Shown: positions 16,535 to 25,980, counted from the first letter of the stretch. The stretch is 64,000 nucleotides of DNA from Defluviicoccus sp. (GCA_022823775.1 JAJEHI010000135.1:62001-126000), one strand, 5' to 3'. The notes: generated by a model from the letters alone, not told the origin. Program-made: numbers and translations.

Positions 16535-18859
16535 TTGCGAGCCATAGGAGAGCGGGTCCGCCGCATCGAGGATCCGGCGCTGCTGCGCGGGCGCGGGCAG
16601 TTCGTCGACGACATTCATATCCCGGGAACGTTGCACGCCGCTTTCGTGCGCAGCCCCCATCCGCACGCCCGGATCGCGGGCTTCGACACCGCGGCGGCCT
16701 CGCGCCTGGAAGGGGTACGCGCGGTCTATCTCGGCGAGGATCTCCGCTCCCATATTGCGCAGCCGCGCATGCCGCTCGGCTTCAAGGACGACCGGCTGCC
16801 CGACGATGTCACGCCGTTCGTGCTCGCCGACCGCGAGGTAAGCCATGTCGGCGAGGCGGTGGCCGCAATCGTCGCGGACAACCGCTACGTGGCCGAGGAT
16901 GCGGCCGCGCTGGTCGAAGTCGAGTACGAGCCCCTGCCATCCGTGGCGGGCTGCCGCGAGGCCGCGCGCGCCGGCGCCCCGCCCGTCCGGGGCGGTCGCG
17001 ACGGCAACGTGCTGCTCGAATTCGGCCAGTCCTACGGCGATTGCGACGCTGCCTTCGCCCGCGCCGCGCACATCGCGAAAGAGACCTTCGTCCAGCATCG
17101 CGGCTCCGCGCATTCGATAGAGGGCAGGGGAGCGGTCGCCCGCCACGACCCCATCGAGGACCGCACGACGATCTGGACGTCGACCCAGATGTCGCACGAG
17201 GTCCGGGCCGGGCTGGTCAGGATGCTCGAAACCGACGAGAGCCGTATCCGCGTCGTTGCGCCCGATGTCGGCGGCGGCTTCGGTTGTAAGTACCTGCTCT
17301 ACAACGAAGAGCTGGTGGTCGTGCTGGCCGCGCGACTGCTGGGGCGGCCGGTGAAATGGATCGAGGACCGGCGCGAGCACTTCACCGGCTCGATCCAGGA
17401 ACGCGAGCAGTACTGGGAGACGGAGATCGCGGTCGCGGAAGACGGCGCGATCCTCGGCATCCGGGGCACGATGCTCCAGGATCAGGGCGCCTACACGCCG
17501 CAAGGCATCAACCTCGCCTACAACGCGTCGACCTCGGTTCCCGGCGCCTACATCGTTCCAAATTACGAGCTGGCGGTGAAGGTCGTCGAGACCAACGCCG
17601 TGCCCTCGATGCCGGTACGCGGCGCGGGCTATCCCGAAGGCAACTACATCGTCGAGCGCATGCTCGACCGCGCCGCCGGGGGGCTCGGCATGGATCGCGC
17701 CGAGATCCGCCGCCGCAACCTGATCCCGGCCGAGGCCATGCCCTACGAGATGCCGCTCAAGACCCGCGCGGGAACGCCGGTCAAGGCGGACAGCGGCGAC
17801 TTCGTCAAATGCCAGGACATCGCCCTCCAGGCGGTCGACGCGGCCGGCTTCGCCGCGCGCCAGCGCGCCGCCCTCGCCGAAGGCCGCTATCTGGGGCTCG
17901 GTATCGCCAACGGGCTCAAGGGCACCGGGCGCGGGCCGTTCGAGTCGGGGATCGTCAGGATCGACCGGTCCGGTCGGGTGCGCGTCTTCACCGGCGCGCT
18001 CGCCATCGGCCAGGGGCTGAAGACCATCCTTGCCCAGATCGCGGGGGAGTCGCTCGGCGTCGCCCCGGCCGACATCGAGGTCGTCTGCGGCGATACCGGC
18101 ACCGTCGCGCTCGGGCTGGGCGGGTTCGCGAGCCGTCAGACCGTCACCGCCGGCTCGTCGGTCCACATCGCCGCGAAAGAGGTGCGGGACAAGGTGTTGA
18201 AGCTTGCCGGGCACATGCTGGAGGCGGCGCCCGAGGATCTGGAAATCGTCGACGGCATCGTCCGCGTGGCGGGCGCGCCCGATCTCTCCGTGCCGATTGC
18301 CGAGGTCGCCGAGGCCGCTTCCGGCGTTCCGGGCTATTCGCTGCCCGAGGGGGTCGAGGCCGGGCTCGAGGCAAACGTCAATTTCAAGCCGTCCGGGCTC
18401 ACCTATTCGAACGGGGTCCATGCCGTCGAGGTCGAGGTCGACGTAGAGACCGGCGCGGTCGAATTGCTGAAATACGTCGTGGTCAGCGATTGCGGGCGGA
18501 TCGTGAACCCGATGCTGGTCGACGGCCAGGTAACCGGCGGCGTGGTCCACGGGATCGGCAACGCGCTCCATGAGTGGATGGGCTACGATTCCGCCGGACA
18601 GCCGCTCACCACCACGCTCGCCGACTACGTCATGCCAACCGCGGCGGAACTCACCCGCCTCGACCTGCGTTACGAGGAGACCCTCTCTCCGATCAACCCG
18701 CTCGGCGTCAAGGGGGTCGGCGAGTGCGGCACCGTGCCGGCCGCCGCCGCCATCGTCGCCGCCGTCGAGCACGCGCTCTCGCCGTTCGGGATCGAGGTCA
18801 GCGACTATCCGATGACGCCGCCCAGGTTGAGGGCGCTGATCGACGCGGCGGGCGGCTGA
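16535..18859 (+). CDS. Stand-alone molybdenum hydroxylase large subunit
   Basis: A second full-length CoxL/XdhB-type catalytic subunit, 774 residues. It starts IGERVRRIEDPALLRGRG, with the cofactor motif VAPDVGGGFGCKY, the loop VRGAGYPEG and a C-terminal VKGVGECGTV. In that last motif the usual Gly after the catalytic Glu is Cys, a small deviation. TTG 16535 is the only start upstream of the conserved N-terminus; it lacks a good ribosome binding site and may rely on coupling to the cupin stop 4 bases before. No own FeS or FAD subunit gene is adjacent, so it may borrow them from the divergent operon or work with another partner. Confidence 0.9.
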   Translation: MRAIGERVRRIEDPALLRGRGQFVDDIHIPGTLHAAFVRSPHPHARIAGFDTAAASRLEGVRAVYLGEDLRSHIAQPRMPLGFKDDRLPDDVTPFVLADREVSHVGEAVAAIVADNRYVAEDAAALVEVEYEPLPSVAGCREAARAGAPPVRGGRDGNVLLEFGQSYGDCDAAFARAAHIAKETFVQHRGSAHSIEGRGAVARHDPIEDRTTIWTSTQMSHEVRAGLVRMLETDESRIRVVAPDVGGGFGCKYLLYNEELVVVLAARLLGRPVKWIEDRREHFTGSIQEREQYWETEIAVAEDGAILGIRGTMLQDQGAYTPQGINLAYNASTSVPGAYIVPNYELAVKVVETNAVPSMPVRGAGYPEGNYIVERMLDRAAGGLGMDRAEIRRRNLIPAEAMPYEMPLKTRAGTPVKADSGDFVKCQDIALQAVDAAGFAARQRAALAEGRYLGLGIANGLKGTGRGPFESGIVRIDRSGRVRVFTGALAIGQGLKTILAQIAGESLGVAPADIEVVCGDTGTVALGLGGFASRQTVTAGSSVHIAAKEVRDKVLKLAGHMLEAAPEDLEIVDGIVRVAGAPDLSVPIAEVAEAASGVPGYSLPEGVEAGLEANVNFKPSGLTYSNGVHAVEVEVDVETGAVELLKYVVVSDCGRIVNPMLVDGQVTGGVVHGIGNALHEWMGYDSAGQPLTTTLADYVMPTAAELTRLDLRYEETLSPINPLGVKGVGECGTVPAAAAIVAAVEHALSPFGIEVSDYPMTPPRLRALIDAAGG

Positions 18860-18882
18860 CAGTTCGAGCGGGAGGAAGAACC

Positions 18883-19395
18883 GTGCCGAGACTTCCGGGC
18901 GCCTTGGCGGTTGCCGTCGCGGCGGGCGTGTTCGCGCTTCTTCCGGTCTCCTCGCCGCAGGCCCAGCAGCACGGCGCCGGGATGCACAAGCTCGGTGAAT
19001 TGACAGTCGAGTCGCCTTGGGCGCGGGCGAGCGCCGGTGCGGCGAGGGCGGGTGCGGCCTATCTCAAAATCGTCAATGCCGGAGCGGAGAATGATCGGCT
19101 GATCGGCGTTTCCGCGCCGGTCGCGGAACGTGTCGAGTTGCATACCCACACGATCAGCGAAGGCGTGATGCGTATGCGGAAGGTGGACGCGGTCCCGGTT
19201 CCCGGCGGCAAGTCGGCCGAACTGACACCGGGCGGCCACCATGTGATGCTGATCGGGTTGCGCGCGCCGCTGAAGGAAGGCGAGATGTTCCCGCTGACGC
19301 TCACCTTCGACAAGGCGGGGACGATGACCGTGACCGTGGCCGTGGGCTCAATCGCCGCGCGCGGCCCCGGCATGAAGCACCGCGACCGCAAGTGA
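18883..19395 (+). CDS. PCu(A)C copper chaperone
   Basis: Periplasmic protein of 170 residues, usually delivering Cu(I) to the CuA site of cytochrome oxidase. It has a signal peptide (ALAVAVAAGVFALLPVSS) and the family copper-binding pattern: His/Met in ELHTHTISEGVMRMRKV and His/Met in PGGHHVMLIGL. GTG 18883 follows GGAGGAAGAA. It lies 23 bases after the Mo-hydroxylase gene on the same strand. Its stop is 8 bases from that of the convergent CoA-transferase. Confidence 0.9.
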   Translation: MPRLPGALAVAVAAGVFALLPVSSPQAQQHGAGMHKLGELTVESPWARASAGAARAGAAYLKIVNAGAENDRLIGVSAPVAERVELHTHTISEGVMRMRKVDAVPVPGGKSAELTPGGHHVMLIGLRAPLKEGEMFPLTLTFDKAGTMTVTVAVGSIAARGPGMKHRDRK

Positions 19396-19403
19396 GCAGG
19401 GCT

Positions 19404-20606
19404 TCAGCCGGCCTCCGGCTTCCGCCGATACACCACCCCGGCTTCCGCGAGGCGTGAGACCTCCGCCTCGTCGTAGCCGAGTTCCTCCAGGATCGCCGCG
19501 TTGTCGGCCCCGAGCCAGGGCGCGTTCGAGCGGATTTCGGCTGGAGTCTCCGTGAACCGGGCCGCCGGCCGGGGTTGCCGCACCGGGCCGAGCTCCGGGT
19601 CTTCCCGCACTTCGACGATTCCGTTCTCGATCACCTGGGCGTCCTCGATCACCTCGCCGCAGCGGAGTACCGGCGCGGCGGGGACGACCTCCCGATCGAG
19701 GCGTTCGAGGATTTCCGCCGTCGGCCACTTGGCGATCTCCTCGTTCATGATCGTGCGGCGCTCGGTCCGGTTTTGGCCGCGCGCGGCGGCGGTCTTGAAA
19801 CGCGGGTCCTCGATCAACTCCTCGCGGCCGAAGGCGCGGCACATCCCGGCCCATTCCGCGTTGGAGATGACGGCCGCGGTGATATAGCCGTCCAACGTCC
19901 TGAAGATCAGGTCGGGACCCGCCTGCTGGCGAGCCGGGTCCTGCTCGTTGTCGAGGAAGGTGAGCGGCGAGCTCGCCTCCGGCCAGAGATAGGCGACCAT
20001 GGTATCCAGCATGGCGAGCCGGACGTGCTGCCCCTTGCCGGTGCGCTCGCGCGCGAACAGCGCCGCCGTGATGGCCTGCGCCGCGGTCACCGAGGTCGTC
20101 TTGTCGGGGACGATGGTCCGCACCATGCGCGGCCGGCCGGTCTCGTTGTCGGTCTGGATGTCGCAGAGCCCGGAGAGCGCCTGGATGACGCCGTCATAGA
20201 CCCGCTGATGCGCATAGGGGCCCGTCTCGCCGAACCCGCTGATCGAAACGAAGATTATGTCGGGCCTGAGCTCGCGGACCGCGTCCTCGCCGAGCCCCAT
20301 GCGCTCGATCGCGCCCGGGCGGAAATTCTGCACCAGCACGTCGGCGGTCGCGGCGAGCCTGCGCACGATGGCGAGTCCCTCGTCGGTCTTGAGGTCGACG
20401 CAGAGCGAGCGCTTCGACCGGTTGCAGGAGAGAAACGACGCCGACATGCCGCGATGGACGACGCCATATTGCCGCATGATGTCGCCCGCGGGCGATTCGA
20501 TCTTGATCACATCTGCGCCTTGGTCGGCGAGCATCATGGTCGCCACCGGTCCGGAGACCATCGTGGTCAAGTCGAGCACGCGGATACCGTCGAGGGGGCC
20601 CGGCAA
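19404..20606 (-). CDS. CaiB/BaiF family CoA-transferase
   Basis: Family III CoA-transferase of 400 residues, moving CoA between carboxylic acids without ATP. The N-terminal GPLDGIRVLDLTTMVSGP and DQGADVIKIE are diagnostic, and the catalytic Asp is expected in LAMLDTMVAYLW. TTG 20606 is chosen because GGAGG stands 8 bases before it and no ATG fits. It is the last gene of a five-gene minus-strand group (cyclodeaminase-like, PLP enzyme, flavin enzyme, GST, this). It would activate a pathway acid for beta-oxidation-like steps. Confidence 0.92.
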   Translation of the reverse strand: MPGPLDGIRVLDLTTMVSGPVATMMLADQGADVIKIESPAGDIMRQYGVVHRGMSASFLSCNRSKRSLCVDLKTDEGLAIVRRLAATADVLVQNFRPGAIERMGLGEDAVRELRPDIIFVSISGFGETGPYAHQRVYDGVIQALSGLCDIQTDNETGRPRMVRTIVPDKTTSVTAAQAITAALFARERTGKGQHVRLAMLDTMVAYLWPEASSPLTFLDNEQDPARQQAGPDLIFRTLDGYITAAVISNAEWAGMCRAFGREELIEDPRFKTAAARGQNRTERRTIMNEEIAKWPTAEILERLDREVVPAAPVLRCGEVIEDAQVIENGIVEVREDPELGPVRQPRPAARFTETPAEIRSNAPWLGADNAAILEELGYDEAEVSRLAEAGVVYRRKPEAG

Positions 20607-20609
20607 GGT

Positions 20610-21266
20610 TCAGACCTCCGGCACGCCGCGCCCGCCATAGTTCCGCGGATAGGTCTCCGCATAGGCCGGGCGCGCTCGCATGCGGATGCGGTAGTCGCGC
20701 AGGAATTCCGGAATCGGGAGCTCATAGCGCTGGGCCGTATCGAGACACGACATGAAGAGAATGTCGGCGATGCTGATCTTGTTCCCCATCAGGAACGGAC
20801 CCGCTTCCGTTATCCTTTGTTCCATACATTTCAGCTGGTGGTCGAAATATTCGATCGCCGCGCGGACGGCGATCGGGGAGGCGCCGTATTCCTGGACCAG
20901 CTCGCCGTGGCGCCGAATGTTGTAGATCGCGTTGGCGTCCAGCTCGCTCATCGTGAAGAAGCACCATTCGAGCAGCCGAGCCCGCGCGAGCGCGTCGTTC
21001 GGCACATAGAAGTCATCCGGCACCGGAAACGTCTCGGTCATGTAGCCCATGATCGCGGCGCTCTCGGTCAGGCAGATATCGCCGTGGACGATGGCCGGGA
21101 TCTTGTGGCGCGGGTTGATCGCCAGGAATTCCGCGGTCTTGGTTTCGCCGGTGCGCGGACCGATCGGGCGGTGCTCGTAGTCGAGGTCGAGCTCTTCCGC
21201 GAGCCACAGCGTGCGGTGGGTCCGATTGGTGCCGGCGCCCCAGAGGACCAGCTTCTCCGTCGTCAT
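20610..21266 (-). CDS. Glutathione S-transferase family protein
   Basis: Cytosolic GST-fold protein of 218 residues. The thioredoxin-like N-terminal half has the cis-Pro turn HKIPAIVHG followed by the glutathione-binding LTESAAI; the helical half has the ISIADILFMS capping motif. The N-terminal site reads GTNRTHRTLW, unlike the SxCxR of zeta-class maleylacetoacetate isomerase, so a MaiA role is not supported. Its stop is 3 bases before the CoA-transferase TTG. It could open, dehalogenate or cleave a conjugated pathway intermediate. Confidence 0.86.
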   Translation of the reverse strand: MTTEKLVLWGAGTNRTHRTLWLAEELDLDYEHRPIGPRTGETKTAEFLAINPRHKIPAIVHGDICLTESAAIMGYMTETFPVPDDFYVPNDALARARLLEWCFFTMSELDANAIYNIRRHGELVQEYGASPIAVRAAIEYFDHQLKCMEQRITEAGPFLMGNKISIADILFMSCLDTAQRYELPIPEFLRDYRIRMRARPAYAETYPRNYGGRGVPEV

Positions 21267-21328
21267 GTCGCTACTCCCAGAGCGCTTGCACAGTAGAGCA
21301 AGGTCTTTCGAAATCGAAGCGGCGGAAC

Positions 21329-22261
21329 TCAACCGATCGCACGCAGGACACGGGCGATCTCCTCCGCTTCGGTGATGCCCGCGACGATGACCTGGTCGAG
21401 ACCGGCGTCGCGGTATTCTCGGATACGCGCACGCACCGCCCGTTCCGTCCCGCACGCGGCGTGGGCGGCGAGCACCTCGGGGCCGATCATCCGCTCCACC
21501 CTGGCCCAGTCCTCCGCCGCATAGGCCGCACGAAGCGCCTTCTGGTCCAGCTCGACTCCCGCCGCCTCCAGGTTGGGACCGTGATGGGCGCCGCGCAACA
21601 CGAAGCCGAGCGCCCGCTTCAACTCCGACGGGGCCTCGCCGATCCGGGTATAGACCTGCCCGTACCGTGCCGTGTCGCTCTTTCCGAGCCTTGCGATGCA
21701 CTGGCGAAGGAATGGAACCGAGACCGTCGTCGACAGCAGAACGCCGTCGGCCTCGCGGCCCGCGAGCGCCAGCATGCGCGGCCCCGACGCGGCAAGGACG
21801 ATGGGGATGTCGCGCGGCGCGTTGATCAGACCGCGGCCGCCGAGCCGGTAGATCGTGCCCTGGTGGTCCAGGGTCTCGCCCGCGTACAGGCGGCGGCAGA
21901 TCTCGATCGACTCGGCGATCCGGGACAGCGGACGCTCGGCCACGATGCCGGCGGCGTCGAGATCGCCCGGCGCGCCGACGCCGAACGAGAGCACCACCCG
22001 CCCCGGGTAGAGCTCGTCGAGCGTCGCCGCCGTCATCGCGGCGTAGACCGGGTGGATCGAGAACGGGCTCAGCGCCATCAGCGCGATCTCGAGCCTTTCG
22101 GTCGCCGCCAGCGCGGCGCCGGCCAGAGCCACCGGATCGCGCAGGAAGAGGTGTGTGGCGATCCAGAGCGTCTTGGCGCCGCCCGACTCGGCGGCGCGGG
22201 CCTGCGCCGCGATCTCGCGCGCGGGCGAAAAACAGTCGAGGGAGACGCCGAGGTCAGACAT
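21329..22261 (-). CDS. LLM-class flavin-dependent oxidoreductase
   Basis: Luciferase-like TIM barrel of 310 residues, binding FMN or F420. The start MSDLGVSLDCFSPAREIAAQARAAE, the central LSFGVGAPGDLDAAGI and the IVLAASGPRMLALAGREADG segment are typical. ATG 22261 overlaps the preceding PLP-enzyme stop by 8 bases, which supports it over the longer ORF. Probably a monooxygenase or dehydrogenase acting on the same compound as its neighbours. Confidence 0.85.
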   Translation of the reverse strand: MSDLGVSLDCFSPAREIAAQARAAESGGAKTLWIATHLFLRDPVALAGAALAATERLEIALMALSPFSIHPVYAAMTAATLDELYPGRVVLSFGVGAPGDLDAAGIVAERPLSRIAESIEICRRLYAGETLDHQGTIYRLGGRGLINAPRDIPIVLAASGPRMLALAGREADGVLLSTTVSVPFLRQCIARLGKSDTARYGQVYTRIGEAPSELKRALGFVLRGAHHGPNLEAAGVELDQKALRAAYAAEDWARVERMIGPEVLAAHAACGTERAVRARIREYRDAGLDQVIVAGITEAEEIARVLRAIG

Positions 22262-23489
22262 CGAAACCGTAATGCTCGCCCAGGACGCGGCGCAGGTCGC
22301 CGAGGTCGGCCTTGACCGCGGGTACTGGAGCGGATGGCGCCGCGCCGACATCCTTGAGCCCCGAGGCGGTGGCGATCGCGACGACCGTGTCGCCGCGCCG
22401 GATCGTCCCCGCGGCGCCCAGCCGGTCGATGGCGGCGAATGCCGCGGCCGAGGACGCCTCCACGAACAGCCCGGAATTCCGCGCGAGCGTCGCCTGCGCT
22501 CCGAGGATGGCGCTGTCGTCCAGGGCTACGGCGATCCCGTCGGTCCGGCGGAGCGCCATCAGCGCCTGCGCGGTGCTGCGCGGGATGTCGATGGAGACCG
22601 CGACGGAGCCCGCGTTCCGCTCGACGGCGGGAGGCATCGGATCGTCCGAGGAAAGCCCCGAGGAGAGCGATCCCGACACCTCCGCCGCGACCAGCCGCGG
22701 CAACCCGTCCGTCCACCCCCAGCGCCGCATCTCGTCGAATCCCTTCCACAGCCCGAACAGCGCGTCGCCGTAGCACACCGGAAGAACGCACCAGTCGGGC
22801 ACGCGCCAGTCGAGCCCTTCCGCGATTTCGTAGGCCAGCGTCTTGTATCCCTCGATGCCGATGGGGTTGCTCCCGGCCGTCGGTCCGAAGAAGGGTGAGG
22901 TCGGGAACCAGCCGAATTCCTCCACCGCCCGCGACAGGATGCGCCAGCGATCTTCCTTCTCCGCGCATTCGAGAACCATCGCACCCGTCGCCCGGATTTG
23001 CCCCACCATGGGACCCGCGGCGCCCTTGAAGGTGAGCACCACGCAGGGCAGGCCCGCGCGCGCGGCATAGGATGCGGCCGCCGCCCCGGCATTGCCGGAC
23101 GAGCTGGTGGCGATAACCGTGGCGCCGGCGGAGACCGCCCAGGAGACCGCGACGCTCGCCAGCCGGTCCTTGAAGGACCATGTCGGGTTGCGGGTCTCGT
23201 CCTTGACGAGGAGCGTTTCGCACCAGGTCGAAGAGATCGGAAGGAGCGGCGTCATTCCCTCGCCGAGGCTGACCGCCTCTCCGGCGTCCAGCGGCAGCGT
23301 GTCCGCGAAGCGCCACAACGTCCGGGGAGCCGCCGGCAGGGCATTCCGGTCGGGTGGGGTCGATTCGTCGTAGACGACGCCGAGATTCGCCGCCACCCCG
23401 TCTCTCTCGCAGGCGCCGCAGGCGCGGTCGAAACTTTCTAGCGGGTAGGAACGTCCGCATCGGATGCAGGAAAGCGACGTCGGTTTCAT
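22254..23489 (-). CDS. Threonine synthase-like PLP-dependent enzyme
   Basis: Fold-type II PLP enzyme of 411 residues. An N-terminal zinc-ribbon-like segment (CIRCGRSYPLE...CGAC) is followed by the PLP lysine in NPTWSFKDR and the phosphate loop SSSGNAGAA. It resembles threonine synthase but lies among catabolic genes, next to an ornithine-cyclodeaminase-like gene, so an amino-acid lyase or dehydratase role is more likely than threonine synthesis. Overlaps the flavin-enzyme gene by 8 bases. thrC identity not asserted. Confidence 0.83.
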   Translation of the reverse strand: MKPTSLSCIRCGRSYPLESFDRACGACERDGVAANLGVVYDESTPPDRNALPAAPRTLWRFADTLPLDAGEAVSLGEGMTPLLPISSTWCETLLVKDETRNPTWSFKDRLASVAVSWAVSAGATVIATSSSGNAGAAAASYAARAGLPCVVLTFKGAAGPMVGQIRATGAMVLECAEKEDRWRILSRAVEEFGWFPTSPFFGPTAGSNPIGIEGYKTLAYEIAEGLDWRVPDWCVLPVCYGDALFGLWKGFDEMRRWGWTDGLPRLVAAEVSGSLSSGLSSDDPMPPAVERNAGSVAVSIDIPRSTAQALMALRRTDGIAVALDDSAILGAQATLARNSGLFVEASSAAAFAAIDRLGAAGTIRRGDTVVAIATASGLKDVGAAPSAPVPAVKADLGDLRRVLGEHYGFDV

Positions 23490-23522
23490 GCCGCCTGCCC
23501 GTCCACGCCGCTCGCCCGGCGG

Positions 23523-24527
23523 TCAATCATGGTCGCCGCCCAGTTCGATGACCGTGCCGCCACCGGCATCGATCGCCCGGCGCTCGATATGCTGGGCCGT
23601 GATCAGGTCCTGGATCGGCAGGCCGATCGACTTGTAATAGGTGATTTCGTCATCGGTTTCCCGGCCCGGTCGGGCGCCCGCGACGATGTCGGAGATTCCG
23701 GCGACCTCGTCCTCGCGGATCGCGCCTTCGGCGATCGGGATGGCCAGGTCCCCCGCGTTGGCGAGACTGTCGGCAGGGCTGTCGATGACGAGTTTATCCG
23801 CCCGGACGACCGTCTCGGTATCGACTTCGCGGGCCGTCGCCTGGTTGGCGCCCGCCGCGGCGACGAAGGTTCCCGGACGGAGGTCGCGGCCGAGAACGAC
23901 CGGTTCCGACGATGTCGTTGCCGCGACGACGATATCGGCCTCGCCGAGCGCTTCCGACGTCGAACCGGCGAGCGCCACGTCATCCGGCATGTCGGGCTGG
24001 GCCCCGATCCAGTCCGCGAAGGCGCGGGCGCGGGACTCGCTCCTGCCCGCGATCAGCACGCGCCCCAGGTCGTGGGTGCGCGCGAGCGCCTGAAGCTGGT
24101 TGCGGGCGACGCGCCCGGCGCCGACGACCGCCACGACGCGGGAATCGGCACGCGCGAGACGGCGCGCTGCGGCCCCGGTTCCGGCCCCGGTCCGCAGATC
24201 CGTCAAATAGCCCCCCTCCATGACCGTGCGGGGATGCCCTGTCTCTCCGTCGAACAGCGTCACGATCGCCGACATCCGGGCGACGCCGCGTTCGGTATTG
24301 CCGAAGAAGTCGGAGACGACCTTGACGCCGTACCCCTCGCCGTTCTTGAGGAACGACGGGTTGAAGATAGCGACGCCGGGCGGCGTTTCGGACACCACGA
24401 AGCTTCGCAATCCCTCGACGCTTTCGCCGGAAGCGAGCCGGGCGAACGCCTCCTCCTGGATCGGGATCGCCGCATCCATGTCGATCAACGACCGGACATC
24501 GTTCTCGGTCAGGATTCGAAGCCGCAC
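23523..24527 (-). CDS. Ornithine cyclodeaminase/mu-crystallin family protein
   Basis: NAD(P)-dependent protein of 334 residues. The substrate-side Lys lies in YGVKVVSDFFGN, the Rossmann motif in VAVVGAGRVARNQLQAL, and the conserved Asp in VIDSPADSLANAGDL. Members act as ornithine cyclodeaminase, alanine dehydrogenase or imino-acid reductase. GTG 24527 is chosen because GGGAGGG stands before it; a weaker GTG at 24548 is upstream. First gene of a five-gene group, divergent from the hydantoinase-like gene with 91 bases between. Confidence 0.86.
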   Translation of the reverse strand: MRLRILTENDVRSLIDMDAAIPIQEEAFARLASGESVEGLRSFVVSETPPGVAIFNPSFLKNGEGYGVKVVSDFFGNTERGVARMSAIVTLFDGETGHPRTVMEGGYLTDLRTGAGTGAAARRLARADSRVVAVVGAGRVARNQLQALARTHDLGRVLIAGRSESRARAFADWIGAQPDMPDDVALAGSTSEALGEADIVVAATTSSEPVVLGRDLRPGTFVAAAGANQATAREVDTETVVRADKLVIDSPADSLANAGDLAIPIAEGAIREDEVAGISDIVAGARPGRETDDEITYYKSIGLPIQDLITAQHIERRAIDAGGGTVIELGGDHD

Positions 24528-24618
24528 CGCCGACCCTCCCCGGTTCACTGATAGGAGCGGGGCGGTTCCGGGTCAACGCGGGTCCGATATGGCATAGTCG
24601 CGCCCGAAGGAGAAAGGC

Positions 24619-25977
24619 TTGGCGCTGCTCGCGATACACAACGCACGGCTCGTAACCGAGACGTGGGAACGGCCGGGCGGCATCGTCGTCGGCGATGACG
24701 GTCGAATCGAGGCGCTGGTCGACGCGGACGTTCGGCCCGATGCGGAAACCGTCGTCGATGCGCGGGGGCGACTCCTCTTTCCGGGCTTCATCGACGCGCA
24801 TGTGCACATGCGCGATCCCGGCTATCCGCACAAGGAGACTTTCGCCACCGGTACGCTTGCCGCGGCGTGCGGCGGGGTAACGACCGTAATGTGCATGCCG
24901 AACGCCGATCCGCCGGCCGATTCCGCCCGGGGGATCGAGGCCATGCGCGCCGCCGGGGAGGGGAGGAGCCTGGTGGATTTCACGATCCAGGCCGGGGTTA
25001 CGCAGGATAACATCGCCGATATTCCGGCCCTCTGGAATGCTGGGGTGTCATCCTTCGAGGCGTTGCTGTCGGATGCCCCGGCATCGATGCTGCTGGACAG
25101 CGACGGCCTGATCCGGGCGGCGGAAGCGGTTGCCGCTTGCGGCGGGGTGATCGGAGTCTATACGGGCGACCGGGCACTGGTCGAGGCCGCTCTCGACAGG
25201 CTCGCCGGCCGCACCGATTTCGCGGCGTTCGCCGAAGCGCGCGCGCCGCTCGGCGAAGCCATGGGGCTCGCCCGTCTGATCGAGGCCGCGCGCGCGACCA
25301 GGGCCCGGATCGTGGCGCGCCAGGTCTCCACGGCCCGCGGCTTCGCGACGATCGAGGCTGCTCGACGGGGCGATCCATCGCTTTCCATCGCCGTTGAGGT
25401 GACGCCCCATCACTTCCGTCTCGACACGGGCGCGGTCGACCGGCATGGGCCGTTCGCCCTGATGGTGCCCCCGCTGCGCGCGCCCCACGACCGTCAGGCT
25501 TCCCGCAAGGCTCTCGCGTCGAACGCGGCCGACTTCGTCGGGTCCGACCACGCGCCGCACGCGATGGAAGAAAAGAGCCGCTCCACCCCTTGGGAGGTCC
25601 CGGGCGGCACTCCCGGGCTCGATACCATCGTTCCGGCGACGGTCGATCTCGCCGCGTCGGGGGAAATTCCCTGGACCCGCGTCGCCGCCGTATTGTCCTC
25701 CGTGCCTGCGCGGCTGTTCGGGATCGGCCACCGCAAGGGCCGGCTCGCCGTGGGAACCGACGGCGATCTGGTGCTTATCGACCCCGAGCTTACGAAGACC
25801 GTCGATGCCGGTTCGATTCGTTCCCGCGCCGGGCGCTCGCCTTTCGAAGGAATGACGCTCACCGGCTGGCCGGTGCTTACGGTTTTGCGCGGCCGCGTGA
25901 TCGCGCAAGACGGGCGTTATGCCGGGGGCGAGCCAAGTGGGCGCTGGCTGCCGCGCGGCGAGGTCGACTGGAGCTGA
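24619..25977 (+). CDS. Dihydroorotase/hydantoinase-family amidohydrolase, atypical active site
   Basis: Amidohydrolase of 452 residues. The first metal motif is complete (GFIDAHVHMRDPG), as are TPHHF and the catalytic Asp motif GSDHAPH. The lysine usually carboxylated in hydantoinases and allantoinases (SFKxF) is Glu here (GVSSFEALLSD), and the HVSTA histidine is Gln (RQVSTA), so the binuclear site is incomplete. TTG 24619 follows AAGGAGAAAGG. Only 3 bases precede the racemase-like gene, recalling hydantoinase/racemase pairs. Ring hydrolysis is possible with one metal, but the reaction is uncertain. Confidence 0.82.
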   Translation: MALLAIHNARLVTETWERPGGIVVGDDGRIEALVDADVRPDAETVVDARGRLLFPGFIDAHVHMRDPGYPHKETFATGTLAAACGGVTTVMCMPNADPPADSARGIEAMRAAGEGRSLVDFTIQAGVTQDNIADIPALWNAGVSSFEALLSDAPASMLLDSDGLIRAAEAVAACGGVIGVYTGDRALVEAALDRLAGRTDFAAFAEARAPLGEAMGLARLIEAARATRARIVARQVSTARGFATIEAARRGDPSLSIAVEVTPHHFRLDTGAVDRHGPFALMVPPLRAPHDRQASRKALASNAADFVGSDHAPHAMEEKSRSTPWEVPGGTPGLDTIVPATVDLAASGEIPWTRVAAVLSSVPARLFGIGHRKGRLAVGTDGDLVLIDPELTKTVDAGSIRSRAGRSPFEGMTLTGWPVLTVLRGRVIAQDGRYAGGEPSGRWLPRGEVDWS

Positions 25978-25980
25978 GCG

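Noticed and set aside
9382-18859. Carbon monoxide dehydrogenase as identity of the Mo hydroxylases
   Set aside because: None has the AYxCSFR loop of form I CoxL; the loops read YRGAGR, VRGAGY and TYRAPGR.
20610-21266. GST as maleylacetoacetate isomerase for the HmgA pathway
   Set aside because: The N-terminal site GTNRTHRTLW lacks the zeta-class SxCxR pattern.
22254-23489. Biosynthetic threonine synthase (thrC)
   Set aside because: The fold agrees, but the neighbours are catabolic and no homoserine kinase is adjacent; hom lies far away. Only the family name was kept.
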